Both the position numbers and the translations under genes were made by a program. A model generated the notes under the pieces. It worked only from the letters and a program-made list of their open reading frames with translations, did not search any database and was not told where the DNA came from. A stretch of 64,000 bases of DNA from a virus: IMG/VR virus record IMGVR_UViG_3300017963_000277, positions 1 through 64,000 of that record, one strand, 5' to 3'. Position 1 is the stretch's first letter. Every line of letters starts with the position of its first letter. Below, one piece after another: positions 1 to 7,885 of the stretch.

Positions 1-438
1 GAAGACGAAGACGAAGACGAAGAACCGGAGTTTGATCCAGACGAAGATATCAACCCGCACGACGCTGGCGAACTCGCAGACGACGGGCACGAAGATTTAG
101 CAGAGAAGCTCACCGAACTCGCAGCGGAGTTCGAGCTTGAACCGGATGACTACCCGACTTGGGTAGAACTCGGTGACGCTATCATCGAAGCTCGTAAAGA
201 AGTCGACGAAGACGACGAAGAAGAAGAAGAAGACGATGAGGAGGATGAAGACGACGACGGCGATGAATTTGTTCCTGAGAAGGAAGAAGTTTACAGCTAC
301 AAGCCGCCACGTTCTCGGAAGTCCTACGACTGCGAGGTAACCGCCGTATTCCCGAAAGCTAAAACGGTTAACCTCAAGAACCACGACAACGGCAAAGTTT
401 ACAAGGGCGTTAGCTGGGACGATCTCAGCGAAGATTGA
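1..438 (+). CDS. C-terminal part of a very acidic protein
   Basis: Open from the first base to a TGA, giving the last 145 residues of a protein whose start lies outside the window. Runs of Asp and Glu dominate residues 1-20 and 65-85. A less acidic tail of about 45 residues (ending SWDDLSED) contains a short Lys- and Val-rich, probably beta-rich stretch. Acidic tails occur on phage single-strand DNA-binding and recombination proteins, but nothing here identifies the family. The strong hairpin terminator just downstream shows this gene closes a transcription unit. The reading frame is sure; the function is unknown. Confidence 0.7.
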   Translation, partial: EDEDEDEEPEFDPDEDINPHDAGELADDGHEDLAEKLTELAAEFELEPDDYPTWVELGDAIIEARKEVDEDDEEEEEDDEEDEDDDGDEFVPEKEEVYSYKPPRSRKSYDCEVTAVFPKAKTVNLKNHDNGKVYKGVSWDDLSED

Positions 439-461
439 TCTTGGTCGTTTCGTTTCTCCGT

Positions 462-527
462 GAGAAGGATACCGGCTTGGTGGGATGTGGGTAACTTGTT
501 GCCGGCTGGTATCCTTCTCTTTTCTTA
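462..527 (+). terminator. Rho-independent terminator
   Basis: A perfect 12-bp stem (GAGAAGGATACC at 462-473 with GGTATCCTTCTC at 508-519), extended by GGC/GCC, is followed by TTTTCTTATTT. It lies directly after the stop codon of the acidic protein. It also argues that the next gene starts downstream of it and not at the earlier GTG at 460. Confidence 0.85.
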
Positions 528-549
528 TTTCTATCTCAGGGCCCAAACA

Positions 550-879
550 GTGGTATCTAATCTAGACGACTTTGAATGCGTTAATAAGATCCTTCGTAAG
601 TTGGATGACCTTTGTTTGATTCAAGAAGCGAATCTAGAAAAACGATTCCAGTTCTTGAAAGACATACTCGTGAGAAATCCTGACCGGATTATCGGGTGCG
701 TTTTAATGCTCTCCGAACTGATGCAAATCAAGACAGGGATCATTTTAAGATTACTAGGTCAGGACTCTAACGCTCTTTTGAATGTAGTTGAATACGAGAC
801 CCAAGAGCTTACCAAGTTCGGCGTAGAGCTTGAGGAGTTTCTGAGGGGCCTCAACCAGACAAAGGAAGATGAGAAGTGA
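550..879 (+). CDS. Hypothetical small helical protein
   Basis: The 109-residue product is predicted mostly helical, with leucine-rich amphipathic stretches (for example LRKLDDLCLIQEANLEK), and has no motif I recognise. The frame stays open back to a GTG at 460, but that start lies inside the terminator hairpin. The GTG at 550, with a weak AGGG upstream, is therefore preferred. The stop overlaps the GTG start of the epimerase gene (GTGA), so the two are probably translationally coupled. Confidence 0.55.
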   Translation: MVSNLDDFECVNKILRKLDDLCLIQEANLEKRFQFLKDILVRNPDRIIGCVLMLSELMQIKTGIILRLLGQDSNALLNVVEYETQELTKFGVELEEFLRGLNQTKEDEK

Positions 880-1919
880 ATATACTTATCCCAGGCGGGT
901 GCGGTTTTGTCGGGACTAATTTGGCTTTGTATTTTACGAAGCTAGGTCATAAAGTTCTCTGCGTAGATCCTATCTACCGACCAGAGAATCAACGTAACTA
1001 TCAGTATCTACGACTCAACGGTATCGCCGTCAAAGAATGCCCTATCGGGGATATGACTGCCTCATATCTAAGCGATGGTTCCAGTAAACCGCATATCATC
1101 CTCAACTGCGCTGCTCAGAGTTCGGCGGTAGCTAGTATGGAGAATCCTACTACTGACTTCGATAACAACGTAGCCGAAGTAGTCTGGATTCTTAAGCTCT
1201 GTCGGGAACTCGACTGTTCTCTGATTCAATGGTCGTCTAATAAGGTCTACCCTGGAGAGTACGTTAACGAGTTTAATCTGGTTGAAGAGCTTACGCGATT
1301 CAGAGTCGAGACTACGTTCAAGGTTTCCGATAGTTACAATGCGGCCTCAGGCTTACCGCGTACTATCTACGGTAACTCTAAGTATGTAGCCGAAGAAGTA
1401 ATCAAGGAGTGGGCCCGGGCTTACGATCTCAGAGTAATCATTAACCGATTCTCTTGTATCGCCGGTCCCAACCAGATGGCTTCGGTAGAGCAGGGTTGGG
1501 CGATGCGTTTAATGCTAGCTCACTACTTTGACTTACCGTTCACTTACTACGGATGGGGAGGTAAGCAGGTCAGAGACGTTCTTTACGTAGGTGACTTGTG
1601 TAGGCTTATCAACGCTCAAGCCCACGCCTTACTCCGTAGTGGTTCTATCTGCGAAACCTACGACGTGGGTGGGGGTATCAATAACACTATTAGTCTTAGA
1701 GAGGCTGCTACCCTCTGCGAAAATATAACGAAGATAGTAGTTGAAAAAGATAACGCCCGTCCACGTCCGTACGATCAACACGTATTCGTTTCAAACATCG
1801 AAAGGATCTCACGGGACTTTGCTTGGGAACCCCGTATATCCGTATGTAATACGTTTGAAAATCTATACGATTGGATAGCGGAACACGAACGGCAACTGAA
1901 GTACTGGCTTAACCTCTAA
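876..1919 (+). CDS. NAD-dependent nucleotide-sugar epimerase (extended SDR family)
   Basis: The 347-residue product is of full length for an extended short-chain dehydrogenase. It shows the Rossmann glycine motif GGCGFVG at residues 7-13, an acidic residue at the end of the second strand (VDP), and the catalytic YxxxK as YGNSK. The C-terminal stretch with SCIAGPNQ, EQGWAM and GKQVRDVLYVGDL resembles CDP-paratose/tyvelose 2-epimerases. It should interconvert a nucleotide-linked sugar in the cytoplasm, possibly feeding the glycosyltransferases encoded near 11 and 51-54 kb. The start is a GTG overlapping the previous stop, with AAAGGAAG upstream. Family is firm, substrate is inference. Confidence 0.85.
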   Translation: MNILIPGGCGFVGTNLALYFTKLGHKVLCVDPIYRPENQRNYQYLRLNGIAVKECPIGDMTASYLSDGSSKPHIILNCAAQSSAVASMENPTTDFDNNVAEVVWILKLCRELDCSLIQWSSNKVYPGEYVNEFNLVEELTRFRVETTFKVSDSYNAASGLPRTIYGNSKYVAEEVIKEWARAYDLRVIINRFSCIAGPNQMASVEQGWAMRLMLAHYFDLPFTYYGWGGKQVRDVLYVGDLCRLINAQAHALLRSGSICETYDVGGGINNTISLREAATLCENITKIVVEKDNARPRPYDQHVFVSNIERISRDFAWEPRISVCNTFENLYDWIAEHERQLKYWLNL

Positions 1920-1930
1920 AGGAGAACGCG

Positions 1931-2089
1931 ATGAATATCATACGTCTTCTAGTTTCGTTTCTGTTCTACTCTAAAATCTGGTTGGACATCTTTCATAGTT
2001 GGGACCCCGACATCATGGGAAAGCTCCAACCCTTCAGGGAAGAAGAGAACAAGGTAGTAGAACAAAGTCGTCGGACGATGTGGGACTAA
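1931..2089 (+). CDS. Hypothetical 52-residue protein
   Basis: A short gene with an excellent ribosome site (AAGGAGAACGCG before ATG), directly after the epimerase gene. The N-terminus (MNIIRLLVSFLFYSKIWLDIF) is a hydrophobic helix that could insert in the membrane or pack amphipathically, and the C-terminal half is charged (REEENKVVEQSRR). No family recognised. The call rests on the ribosome site, coding-like composition and tight packing. Confidence 0.6.
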   Translation: MNIIRLLVSFLFYSKIWLDIFHSWDPDIMGKLQPFREEENKVVEQSRRTMWD

Positions 2090-2156
2090 CTTCTCCCCAG
2101 GATCTACTACCCGAAGATGAGAACTTTACTTGGAAGCTACGAAGGAGAAAACCGAA

Positions 2157-2429
2157 ATGACCGGAGGAAAAAAGGAAACGACCAACAGCACTATCGTCGG
2201 TCTCAACGCAGACGTTGTACCTGGAGTCGATAATTGCTTCGTGTTCGGAGACGACTGTACAGGTAAAGAAGACGGAGAGTATGTAATAGGCTCTCACATC
2301 TTCGGTAGCCCTATCCCACGACGTATCGCTGATTGGATCGAAGAAGACACTGACGCGTTTGTCTGGATACTACGAACTATCGGCACCGCTATAGGCGCAA
2401 GTAGACAAGGAGAACGGGATGATAGTTGA
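2157..2429 (+). CDS. Hypothetical 90-residue protein
   Basis: The start was chosen at ATG 2157 because AAGGAGAAAACCGAA precedes it; the frame is also open from a TTG at 2130. The product mixes beta-like segments (TIVGLNADVV, EYVIGSHIFG) with a C-terminal amphipathic stretch (RIADWIEEDTDAFVWILRTI). It overlaps the next gene by 11 bases. No known family. Confidence 0.6.
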   Translation: MTGGKKETTNSTIVGLNADVVPGVDNCFVFGDDCTGKEDGEYVIGSHIFGSPIPRRIADWIEEDTDAFVWILRTIGTAIGASRQGERDDS

Positions 2430-3084
2430 GTTTACTCTACTGGATTTTGTTTTGGTACTTGCCCTAGTCTGTATCGTAGGGTTTATCATCGTTGCGTTCA
2501 GTTCCGTTAAGTCCGGCACGAAAGCTACGGAGAGAAGAGAGCAACCTACGGTCAAGCTCTACGACTACGCTACGGAGTTAGAGAAACGATTGGAGGCGTT
2601 TGAAGAGCAGCTAACTATTCTGAAAGAAGTTGTCGAACGCTATACGAAGCAAACGCGGGATAGTAACAAAGTCTACAACGAATTTCGAGAGCTACGCGAG
2701 AACCAGCGTAGATTCGAAAACGATTTCAACCACTATCGAAACGTCTTCCAAACGTTATTCTCTCCTACAGTTATGAAGCTAGTAGACGGGCAAAAAGAGG
2801 TCGGCGTAGAGGTAGGCTCCGGAGGTACTGGGACTCCTACGATAGATGGTAAGCACCAAGGTGATACTATCGACTACGGTGGGGCCGAAGTCGTGCTACT
2901 CAATAGGAATGCTGACGTCTTTACTCGTATCTCGGAAACTAATACGGAGCCTACTAAAGAAGAGACTCCATTATTACCTCCGGGAGTACCGTGCTGTGCT
3001 GAAGAGTTCGAGAAGATGGTTGAAGAAGAGACTCGACGTCAACAAAGAAGGAAACTTGCCAGAAAGGGAAAGAAGAGTGAGTGA
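2419..3084 (+). CDS. Membrane-anchored coiled-coil protein
   Basis: The 221-residue product has one transmembrane helix at residues 8-29 (LDFVLVLALVCIVGFIIVAF). A long predicted coiled coil follows at about 45-115 (ELEKRLEAFEEQLTILKEVV and onwards), then a Gly/Thr-rich linker and a basic Arg/Lys-rich C-terminus. The layout suggests a membrane-tethered scaffold with a cytoplasmic coiled coil, perhaps organising early infection or replication at the membrane; that is inference. AAGGAGAACGGG precedes the ATG. It overlaps both neighbours by 8-11 bases. Confidence 0.6.
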   Translation: MIVEFTLLDFVLVLALVCIVGFIIVAFSSVKSGTKATERREQPTVKLYDYATELEKRLEAFEEQLTILKEVVERYTKQTRDSNKVYNEFRELRENQRRFENDFNHYRNVFQTLFSPTVMKLVDGQKEVGVEVGSGGTGTPTIDGKHQGDTIDYGGAEVVLLNRNADVFTRISETNTEPTKEETPLLPPGVPCCAEEFEKMVEEETRRQQRRKLARKGKKSE

Positions 3085-3394
3085 TATACTTAAGTTTGAA
3101 GGGAAGAAGGAAGAACCGGCTGCTGCGGTCAATATAGCGTACGGGACGGATGTTCGCATCTTTCGTATAGCTAAAGCTTCACGGTCTAAGGTAGCTATTC
3201 AACAAAACCAGATCGTCATCGAGGATACGGTTGAGTTGGTACTCGACAAGCATCCCGTCGACTTTATCAAAGAGCTAAAGGAAACCTATGAACGAGAAGG
3301 ACTCGCACCCGTCATCGCCAGAACGTTACAATCAATTCGAACGCCGGATGAGCCAAGCAACGACGGGGCCTCAGGAGAAGAACCAAGTAACTGA
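3077..3394 (+). CDS. Hypothetical 105-residue protein
   Basis: The frame is open well upstream, but only the GTG at 3077 (V-SDILKFEGKK), just after AAAGGGAAAGAA, fits the gene spacing. The middle is beta-rich (DVRIFRIAK, QIVIEDTVELVL) and the end helical (VDFIKELKETYER). The last 100 bases overlap the next gene in another frame, an unusually long overlap even for this compact region. No family recognised. Confidence 0.55.
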   Translation: MSDILKFEGKKEEPAAAVNIAYGTDVRIFRIAKASRSKVAIQQNQIVIEDTVELVLDKHPVDFIKELKETYEREGLAPVIARTLQSIRTPDEPSNDGASGEEPSN

Positions 3395-3665
3395 CCCAAA
3401 AGAACTGAAACAGCTAATGGATAAAGCCTCAAAAGGTATGAAGGCTAACCAACAGCGGATGAACGCTTCGTTAGCTATCGGTATATTAGATTGTTGGAGA
3501 GGACAGATCCACGTTATCAGCAACCCGATGCTATCGGATAACCAAATCATCGTTTCAGAGAACGTGTACGAAGAGTTTCGTAAAGAGGCTGACCGTAGAA
3601 ACCTGCCGAGAAAGGATATAGACGCAGATGGGAGGAGCAAAGAAACTACGCCTGAAGAAGGTTAA
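3288..3665 (+). CDS. Hypothetical 125-residue protein
   Basis: ATG at 3288 with AAGGAAACCT upstream. An in-frame ATG further on (MSQATTGPQ) is a possible shorter start and would shrink the overlap with the previous gene. The N-terminal 40 residues are low complexity. The remainder holds helices (LKQLMDKASKGMKANQQRM) and a segment resembling a small alpha/beta domain. Function unknown. The C-terminus overlaps the next zinc-ribbon gene by 38 bases. Confidence 0.5.
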   Translation: MNEKDSHPSSPERYNQFERRMSQATTGPQEKNQVTDPKELKQLMDKASKGMKANQQRMNASLAIGILDCWRGQIHVISNPMLSDNQIIVSENVYEEFRKEADRRNLPRKDIDADGRSKETTPEEG

Positions 3666-3840
3666 GTGTATCGCGTGTAGCGGCACCGGCGTTAGTAGCT
3701 CCGGAGGTAGATGTGTACCTTGTAACGGTAGCGGTAGCCAATCCCTCTATCGTTGCCTAGACTGTAGGTCTATCTCTTCCAGGAAGCTGACGTGTAAACG
3801 GTGCGGTAGTAGTCGGCTAGAAAGGATTACCAGTGGCTAG
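3628..3840 (+). CDS. Small zinc-finger protein with DnaJ-like CxxCxGxG motifs
   Basis: The 70-residue protein contains CIACSGTG, CVPCNGSG, CLDC and CKRC, i.e. four CxxC pairs able to bind two zinc ions. The first two are DnaJ-type CxxCxGxG repeats; the second pair forms a zinc ribbon. Such small proteins may act as nucleic-acid or protein adaptors. It sits just upstream of an HNH protein gene, overlapping its GTG start. Zinc binding is well supported, the role is not. Confidence 0.65.
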   Translation: MGGAKKLRLKKVKCIACSGTGVSSSGGRCVPCNGSGSQSLYRCLDCRSISSRKLTCKRCGSSRLERITSG

Positions 3841-4384
3841 ATGGAAATGGAAACGTGAGCCTAAACTACTACTTGGATGTAACATACCGAAACCTCTCCA
3901 CGGCGTAGCTCCTAGAGTAGTTTTAGGTACGCCGTGGTGGGATAAAGTTCGGAGAGAGGCATACGAGTCTACGAACTTTCATTGTAAGGCTTGCGGTATT
4001 TCAAAGTACCAAACGAAGCAGGGAGTACTGGACGCTCACGAGCGTTACGAAGTCGACTACCTTAGTGGTAAGCTCTACTACATTGAAGCGGTGCCTCTTT
4101 GTAAAGACTGCCACAACTTTATTCACGACGGTAGACTTCAGTGGCTACTCGATACTAGGAAGATCAGGCACCAAGAGTTTACGCGGATTATCCGCCATGG
4201 TAATACCGTCCTGAGAGAAGCTGGACTAGTACGCCTAACGGCGGCAGAACGAGTCGTAGAGCTTAAGAGTCTAATAGCTAACGGAGCGTTAGCCGCTTGG
4301 GAAGATTGGCGACTAGTCGTAGACGGTAAAGAGTACCCACCGAAATTCAAAACCGAAGCAGAAGCGGATAGACATTATGCCTAA
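3833..4384 (+). CDS. HNH endonuclease-like protein
   Basis: The 183-residue protein carries CKAC at about residue 47, then a His-Glu pair (DAHERYEVDY) and VPLCKDCHNFIH at about 87-98. These are the zinc-coordinating cysteines and the histidines of the beta-beta-alpha-metal HNH fold. HNH proteins cut DNA as homing endonucleases, packaging nicking enzymes or repair nucleases. The position directly before the DNA polymerase gene allows a replication or recombination role. It starts at GTG overlapping the stop of the zinc protein gene and ends 8 bases into the polymerase gene. Confidence 0.7.
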   Translation: MARWKWKREPKLLLGCNIPKPLHGVAPRVVLGTPWWDKVRREAYESTNFHCKACGISKYQTKQGVLDAHERYEVDYLSGKLYYIEAVPLCKDCHNFIHDGRLQWLLDTRKIRHQEFTRIIRHGNTVLREAGLVRLTAAERVVELKSLIANGALAAWEDWRLVVDGKEYPPKFKTEAEADRHYA

Positions 4385-6458
4385 GGTTCTAGCGTTAGAT
4401 ACTGAGACGACTGGTTTAGACCTCTACCACGATGCTATGCCGTACTTCGTTACGACTTGCGACGATAAAGATAACCAACTCTACTGGCACTGGAGAGTCT
4501 GTCCGGCTACGCGTCAACCTATCGTCCCCAGACAAGACCTCATCGAGATTCAAAGACTTATCGACGCTGCGAAAATCGTCGTATTGCAAAACGCTAAGTT
4601 TGACTACCACGCTTTGAGAAACGTATTCGAAGCTAACCACGTAAAGTTTCGTTGGGACTGGTCGAAAGTACGGGATACTCTACTAAGCGGACATCTCTTA
4701 TCGAGTCTTAACCGTCACGACCTCTCTACGATGTCGCTAGTTTATCTAGGTATCGATATAGACGGCTATAACGAAGCTCTAAAGGATGCCTGTCAAAAGG
4801 CTAGGCGGATAGCGAAGAAGGAGTTTCCCAAATGGAAGATCGCTGAGGCAGGTCTGAAGGGAATGCCGAGTGCTAAGGGCAGCGTTTGGAAATACGATGC
4901 CTGGTTACCTAGACAAATAGCTGAAGCGTCAGAGTATCCTCCGGACCACGAGTGGTTTACCGTCCTAGAGAACTACGCGAACATGGATAGTGCCGCTACG
5001 ATTCGTCTCTACAAAAAGCATCTTCGTAAGATGAAGGAACGTAAGCTACTAGCTATCTATAGAGAACGCCTTAAGCTCCTTCCTATCGTTGTCGACATGG
5101 AAGACTTTGGCGTAACCTATTCAGAGTCTAGGTTAAACGAGTTACTAGGAGAGTATCAAAACCAATCAGCTGCCCTTAATGACGATTGCGTTAGTCTATC
5201 TAAAAGTATCGGCAGTGAAGTAACCTTACCAAAGAGCGGTACAAATACCTCTCTATTAGAGTTTGGAGAAAAGTATCTTGAGCCCTTTATGGGGATAGTA
5301 GATGCTTCCGGTTTTGTAGGCTCAGGGGCCAAAGGTAAAGACGTAGCAAAGAGGAAAAACATAAGAACACCGACTGGAAAACTTCGCATGGGTAGGGCGG
5401 ATCTGTTAGCTTGTCTAGAAGCTGCTAAAGTTTTATCCGAAGACCAACGAATACCTAGATTCTTGGAGAGCTTACTAGAGAAGCGTAGACGAGACACGGC
5501 AATAACCTACATGAATAGTTACGTCAAATTCTCTCTCCCTAAAAAGAGAGATGCGAGAGTCCTTCACCCGTCGTTGAATACAACCGGTACAAATACGTTA
5601 CGTTGGTCGAGTAGTAATCCCAACGAACAAAATATCAGTAAGCAAGAGGGTTTCAACCTACGCTACTGTTTTGGTCCGGCTAAAGGTAGAGAGTGGTGGT
5701 CTCTCGACGCTAATAACATCGAACTACGAATACCAGCGTACGAAGCAGAAGAAGATGAGATGATAGTCCTATTCGAGAAACCCGATGAGCCTCCATACTT
5801 CGGTAGCAATCATCTACTCGTATTCGATATTCTTTGGACTAAGCGTCTTAAACTAGATACAAGCGATCCAGAATACCTTCTAAAAGCAAAGAAGAAGTAC
5901 GCAAGTACAAACTACCAATGGACGAAGAATGGAAACTTCGCAGTACAATACGGAGCTGTACCAGAAAGCGGTACGGCGGATAGAGCTTATCATAAAGCCG
6001 GAGCGCAAGAGCTAGTTCAAGCTCGTTTTGCTAAGATGAAAAAGCTCAACGATAGGATGGTAGAACACGCTACGAAGTATGGTTACGTAGAGACGATACC
6101 CGATAAGACCGTAGATCCTTCTAGAGGGTATCCGCTCGAATGCGAAAGACAGTACGGTAGGGTCAAACCTACAGTACCTCTTAACTACCACGTTCAGGGT
6201 ACGGCGATGTGGTGGATGATGAAAGCGATGATACGTTGCTATAACTACCTTACTGATCTCAGTCGTAGACGTCGGAAGGAGTATAAAATGATTATGCAAG
6301 TCCACGACGAGATTGTATTTGACTTTCCGTATAGACCGGATAAACGCAACCTATCAATCGTCAAGAAGGTAGCCAAGCTGATGGAAGAAGGAGGCAACGA
6401 CATCGGCATACCTACGCCGGTAAGTATCGAATACCATAAGAACAACTGGAGTGAGTAG
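4377..6458 (+). CDS. Family A DNA polymerase with 3'-5' exonuclease
   Basis: The 693-residue product has a DEDDy exonuclease domain first: Exo I LDTETTGL (D8, E10), Exo II NAKFDYH, Exo III YANMDSAAT. The polymerase domain follows with motif A LDANNIELRIPAY, a motif B region TKNGNFAVQYGA and motif C QVHDEIVFDF. No 5'-3' flap-exonuclease domain is present, as usual in phage enzymes. It should be the replicative polymerase and would have to accept 5-hydroxymethyl-dUTP if the neighbouring cassette works as proposed. ATG start inside the end of the HNH gene. Confidence 0.95.
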   Translation: MPKVLALDTETTGLDLYHDAMPYFVTTCDDKDNQLYWHWRVCPATRQPIVPRQDLIEIQRLIDAAKIVVLQNAKFDYHALRNVFEANHVKFRWDWSKVRDTLLSGHLLSSLNRHDLSTMSLVYLGIDIDGYNEALKDACQKARRIAKKEFPKWKIAEAGLKGMPSAKGSVWKYDAWLPRQIAEASEYPPDHEWFTVLENYANMDSAATIRLYKKHLRKMKERKLLAIYRERLKLLPIVVDMEDFGVTYSESRLNELLGEYQNQSAALNDDCVSLSKSIGSEVTLPKSGTNTSLLEFGEKYLEPFMGIVDASGFVGSGAKGKDVAKRKNIRTPTGKLRMGRADLLACLEAAKVLSEDQRIPRFLESLLEKRRRDTAITYMNSYVKFSLPKKRDARVLHPSLNTTGTNTLRWSSSNPNEQNISKQEGFNLRYCFGPAKGREWWSLDANNIELRIPAYEAEEDEMIVLFEKPDEPPYFGSNHLLVFDILWTKRLKLDTSDPEYLLKAKKKYASTNYQWTKNGNFAVQYGAVPESGTADRAYHKAGAQELVQARFAKMKKLNDRMVEHATKYGYVETIPDKTVDPSRGYPLECERQYGRVKPTVPLNYHVQGTAMWWMMKAMIRCYNYLTDLSRRRRKEYKMIMQVHDEIVFDFPYRPDKRNLSIVKKVAKLMEEGGNDIGIPTPVSIEYHKNNWSE

Positions 6459-6459
6459 T

Positions 6460-7338
6460 ATGATCCCTGAAGACCCAACCGAACGTTTTCTATACTGGAT
6501 AAAGGAACGCCACGCGATCCACCTACGTAAAGAGAGAGGAGAACCAAAACCCTGGACAACTGATCCGGTTATGCGTGAGTATTTCTTTACCAATCCGTAC
6601 CGCGAAAACGATAAGACGACGGTATGGTTCAGAGAGAATATCCGTGAACCGTTCGCCTACCATCCCGACGTCGATCAAGTGATGGCTACGATTATCTTCC
6701 GTTGGTTTAACTACATACCAACCGGAGAGATACTGCTCGACCAAGGGCTGCTCGTAAAGTGGAGTAAGGCTAAGACTCTCCGTATCTTGGGAAAGATACG
6801 AGACCGTAAAGAGAAAGTATTCACCGGAGCGTTTATGATAAACTCTCCAGCGGGTAAGCCTAAGCTGGAAGCTATCTGCGAGCGTATTCAGAACGTCTGG
6901 GTAGATCGTAAGAACTTAACCGCGAAGATTGTAGAGGTATCTTCTCTCCAGGAAGCTCACGAAGCGTTAACCGCTTACGACGGGCTAGGCGGATTCATGG
7001 CTTACGAAGTCGTGTGCGACCTCCGGTATACGAACCTACTAAGAGACGCTACGGACGTTCTGACGTGGTGTAACCCTGGTCCCGGAGCTATACGCGGTCT
7101 ATACCGTATCGCTGAGGAGCCAACCGGTAAAGCTAACAACTCTAGTTCTCCGGCGTGGCCTAAGGATTGGCTAAAGCGTATGAAGAAACTTCTCACGTTA
7201 GCTCGTAAGAAGATTCATACGAAGCCTAGGCTGGAGATGCGAGAGATAGAGCATAGCCTCTGCGAGTTCGATAAGTACGAACGAGCTAGGCTAGGCGATG
7301 GTAAGATGAAGAGGAGATACAATGGTTATTCAGATTAG
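6460..7338 (+). CDS. 5-hmdU DNA kinase helical-domain protein (DNA base hypermodification)
   Basis: The roughly 292-residue helical protein has the pattern PKPWTTDPVMREYFFTNPYR followed by ENDKTTVWFRE near residues 30-60. I recognise this as the signature of the all-helical domain found fused to, or next to, the P-loop kinase acting on 5-hydroxymethyl-dU in phage DNA. The next gene encodes exactly such a P-loop kinase and overlaps this one by 17 bases, so the fusion of other phages appears split here. ATG 6460 is preferred over GTG 6451 because GGAG lies 9 bases upstream of it. Family fairly sure; exact contribution to the reaction is inferred. Confidence 0.75.
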   Translation: MIPEDPTERFLYWIKERHAIHLRKERGEPKPWTTDPVMREYFFTNPYRENDKTTVWFRENIREPFAYHPDVDQVMATIIFRWFNYIPTGEILLDQGLLVKWSKAKTLRILGKIRDRKEKVFTGAFMINSPAGKPKLEAICERIQNVWVDRKNLTAKIVEVSSLQEAHEALTAYDGLGGFMAYEVVCDLRYTNLLRDATDVLTWCNPGPGAIRGLYRIAEEPTGKANNSSSPAWPKDWLKRMKKLLTLARKKIHTKPRLEMREIEHSLCEFDKYERARLGDGKMKRRYNGYSD

Positions 7339-7873
7339 GGGCACGAGCGGTAGCGGTAAGACTACCGTCATGCGTAAAGTTATGGAGGAGTACAAGTGGG
7401 CTAAGCACTTTATCGACGGTAGAAAGAATCCACTATTTTACACAGCGAAGAAAGGAAAGATTGCGGTCTTAGGTCATTACGAAGGACTAGCGTGCGGCGG
7501 TTGCGATACAATAGGTAGTGCTCGCCAAGTCTTCGACGTGATGAAAGAGGTAGACGCTGAAGTTATTCTCGCTGAAGGATTACTCCTAAGCGAAGATACG
7601 AAGTGGGCGTTACAGATGGGGGATGTCTTAGGAGAGTCTCTACAGGTTGTATTCCTAACAACCCCACTCGACCAGTGCTTAGATAGAATAAAACAAAGGA
7701 GAAGTGCCGCTGGTAATACTAAACCACTAAACCCAGCCAATACGACCAATCGGGTAGGAGTTATTGAACGGGCTAGAGTTAAGCTAACTGCCGCGAACAT
7801 AAAATGCGTACGTAGAGCATCGACTCAAGCTCATCGAACAGTTCTCAAGTGGGTAGATCAGGCTTCACGCTGA
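7322..7873 (+). CDS. P-loop kinase, probable 5-hydroxymethyl-dU DNA kinase
   Basis: The 183-residue P-loop NTPase has Walker A GTSGSGKT at residues 7-14, followed by strands and an acidic Walker B-like DAEVILAEGLLL and a lid-like segment (RIKQRRSAAG). In hypermodified phages this kinase phosphorylates the 5-hydroxymethyl group of dU in polymerised DNA and creates the leaving group for later steps. The assignment to DNA substrates rests on the neighbours (helical partner, aGPT-Pplase-type, radical SAM and PLP enzymes); by sequence alone it could be a small-molecule kinase. GAGGAGATACA precedes the ATG. Confidence 0.75.
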   Translation: MVIQIRGTSGSGKTTVMRKVMEEYKWAKHFIDGRKNPLFYTAKKGKIAVLGHYEGLACGGCDTIGSARQVFDVMKEVDAEVILAEGLLLSEDTKWALQMGDVLGESLQVVFLTTPLDQCLDRIKQRRSAAGNTKPLNPANTTNRVGVIERARVKLTAANIKCVRRASTQAHRTVLKWVDQASR

Positions 7874-7885
7874 TAGGAGAAAGAA

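Noticed and set aside
97-546. Leftward ORF of 149 codons opposite the acidic protein
   Set aside because: Phe/Val-rich product is the antisense of GAN-rich codons; no ribosome site.
2846-3076. Upstream extension of the 105-residue gene
   Set aside because: Overlaps the coiled-coil protein gene in full and lacks a ribosome site; GTG 3077 fits better.
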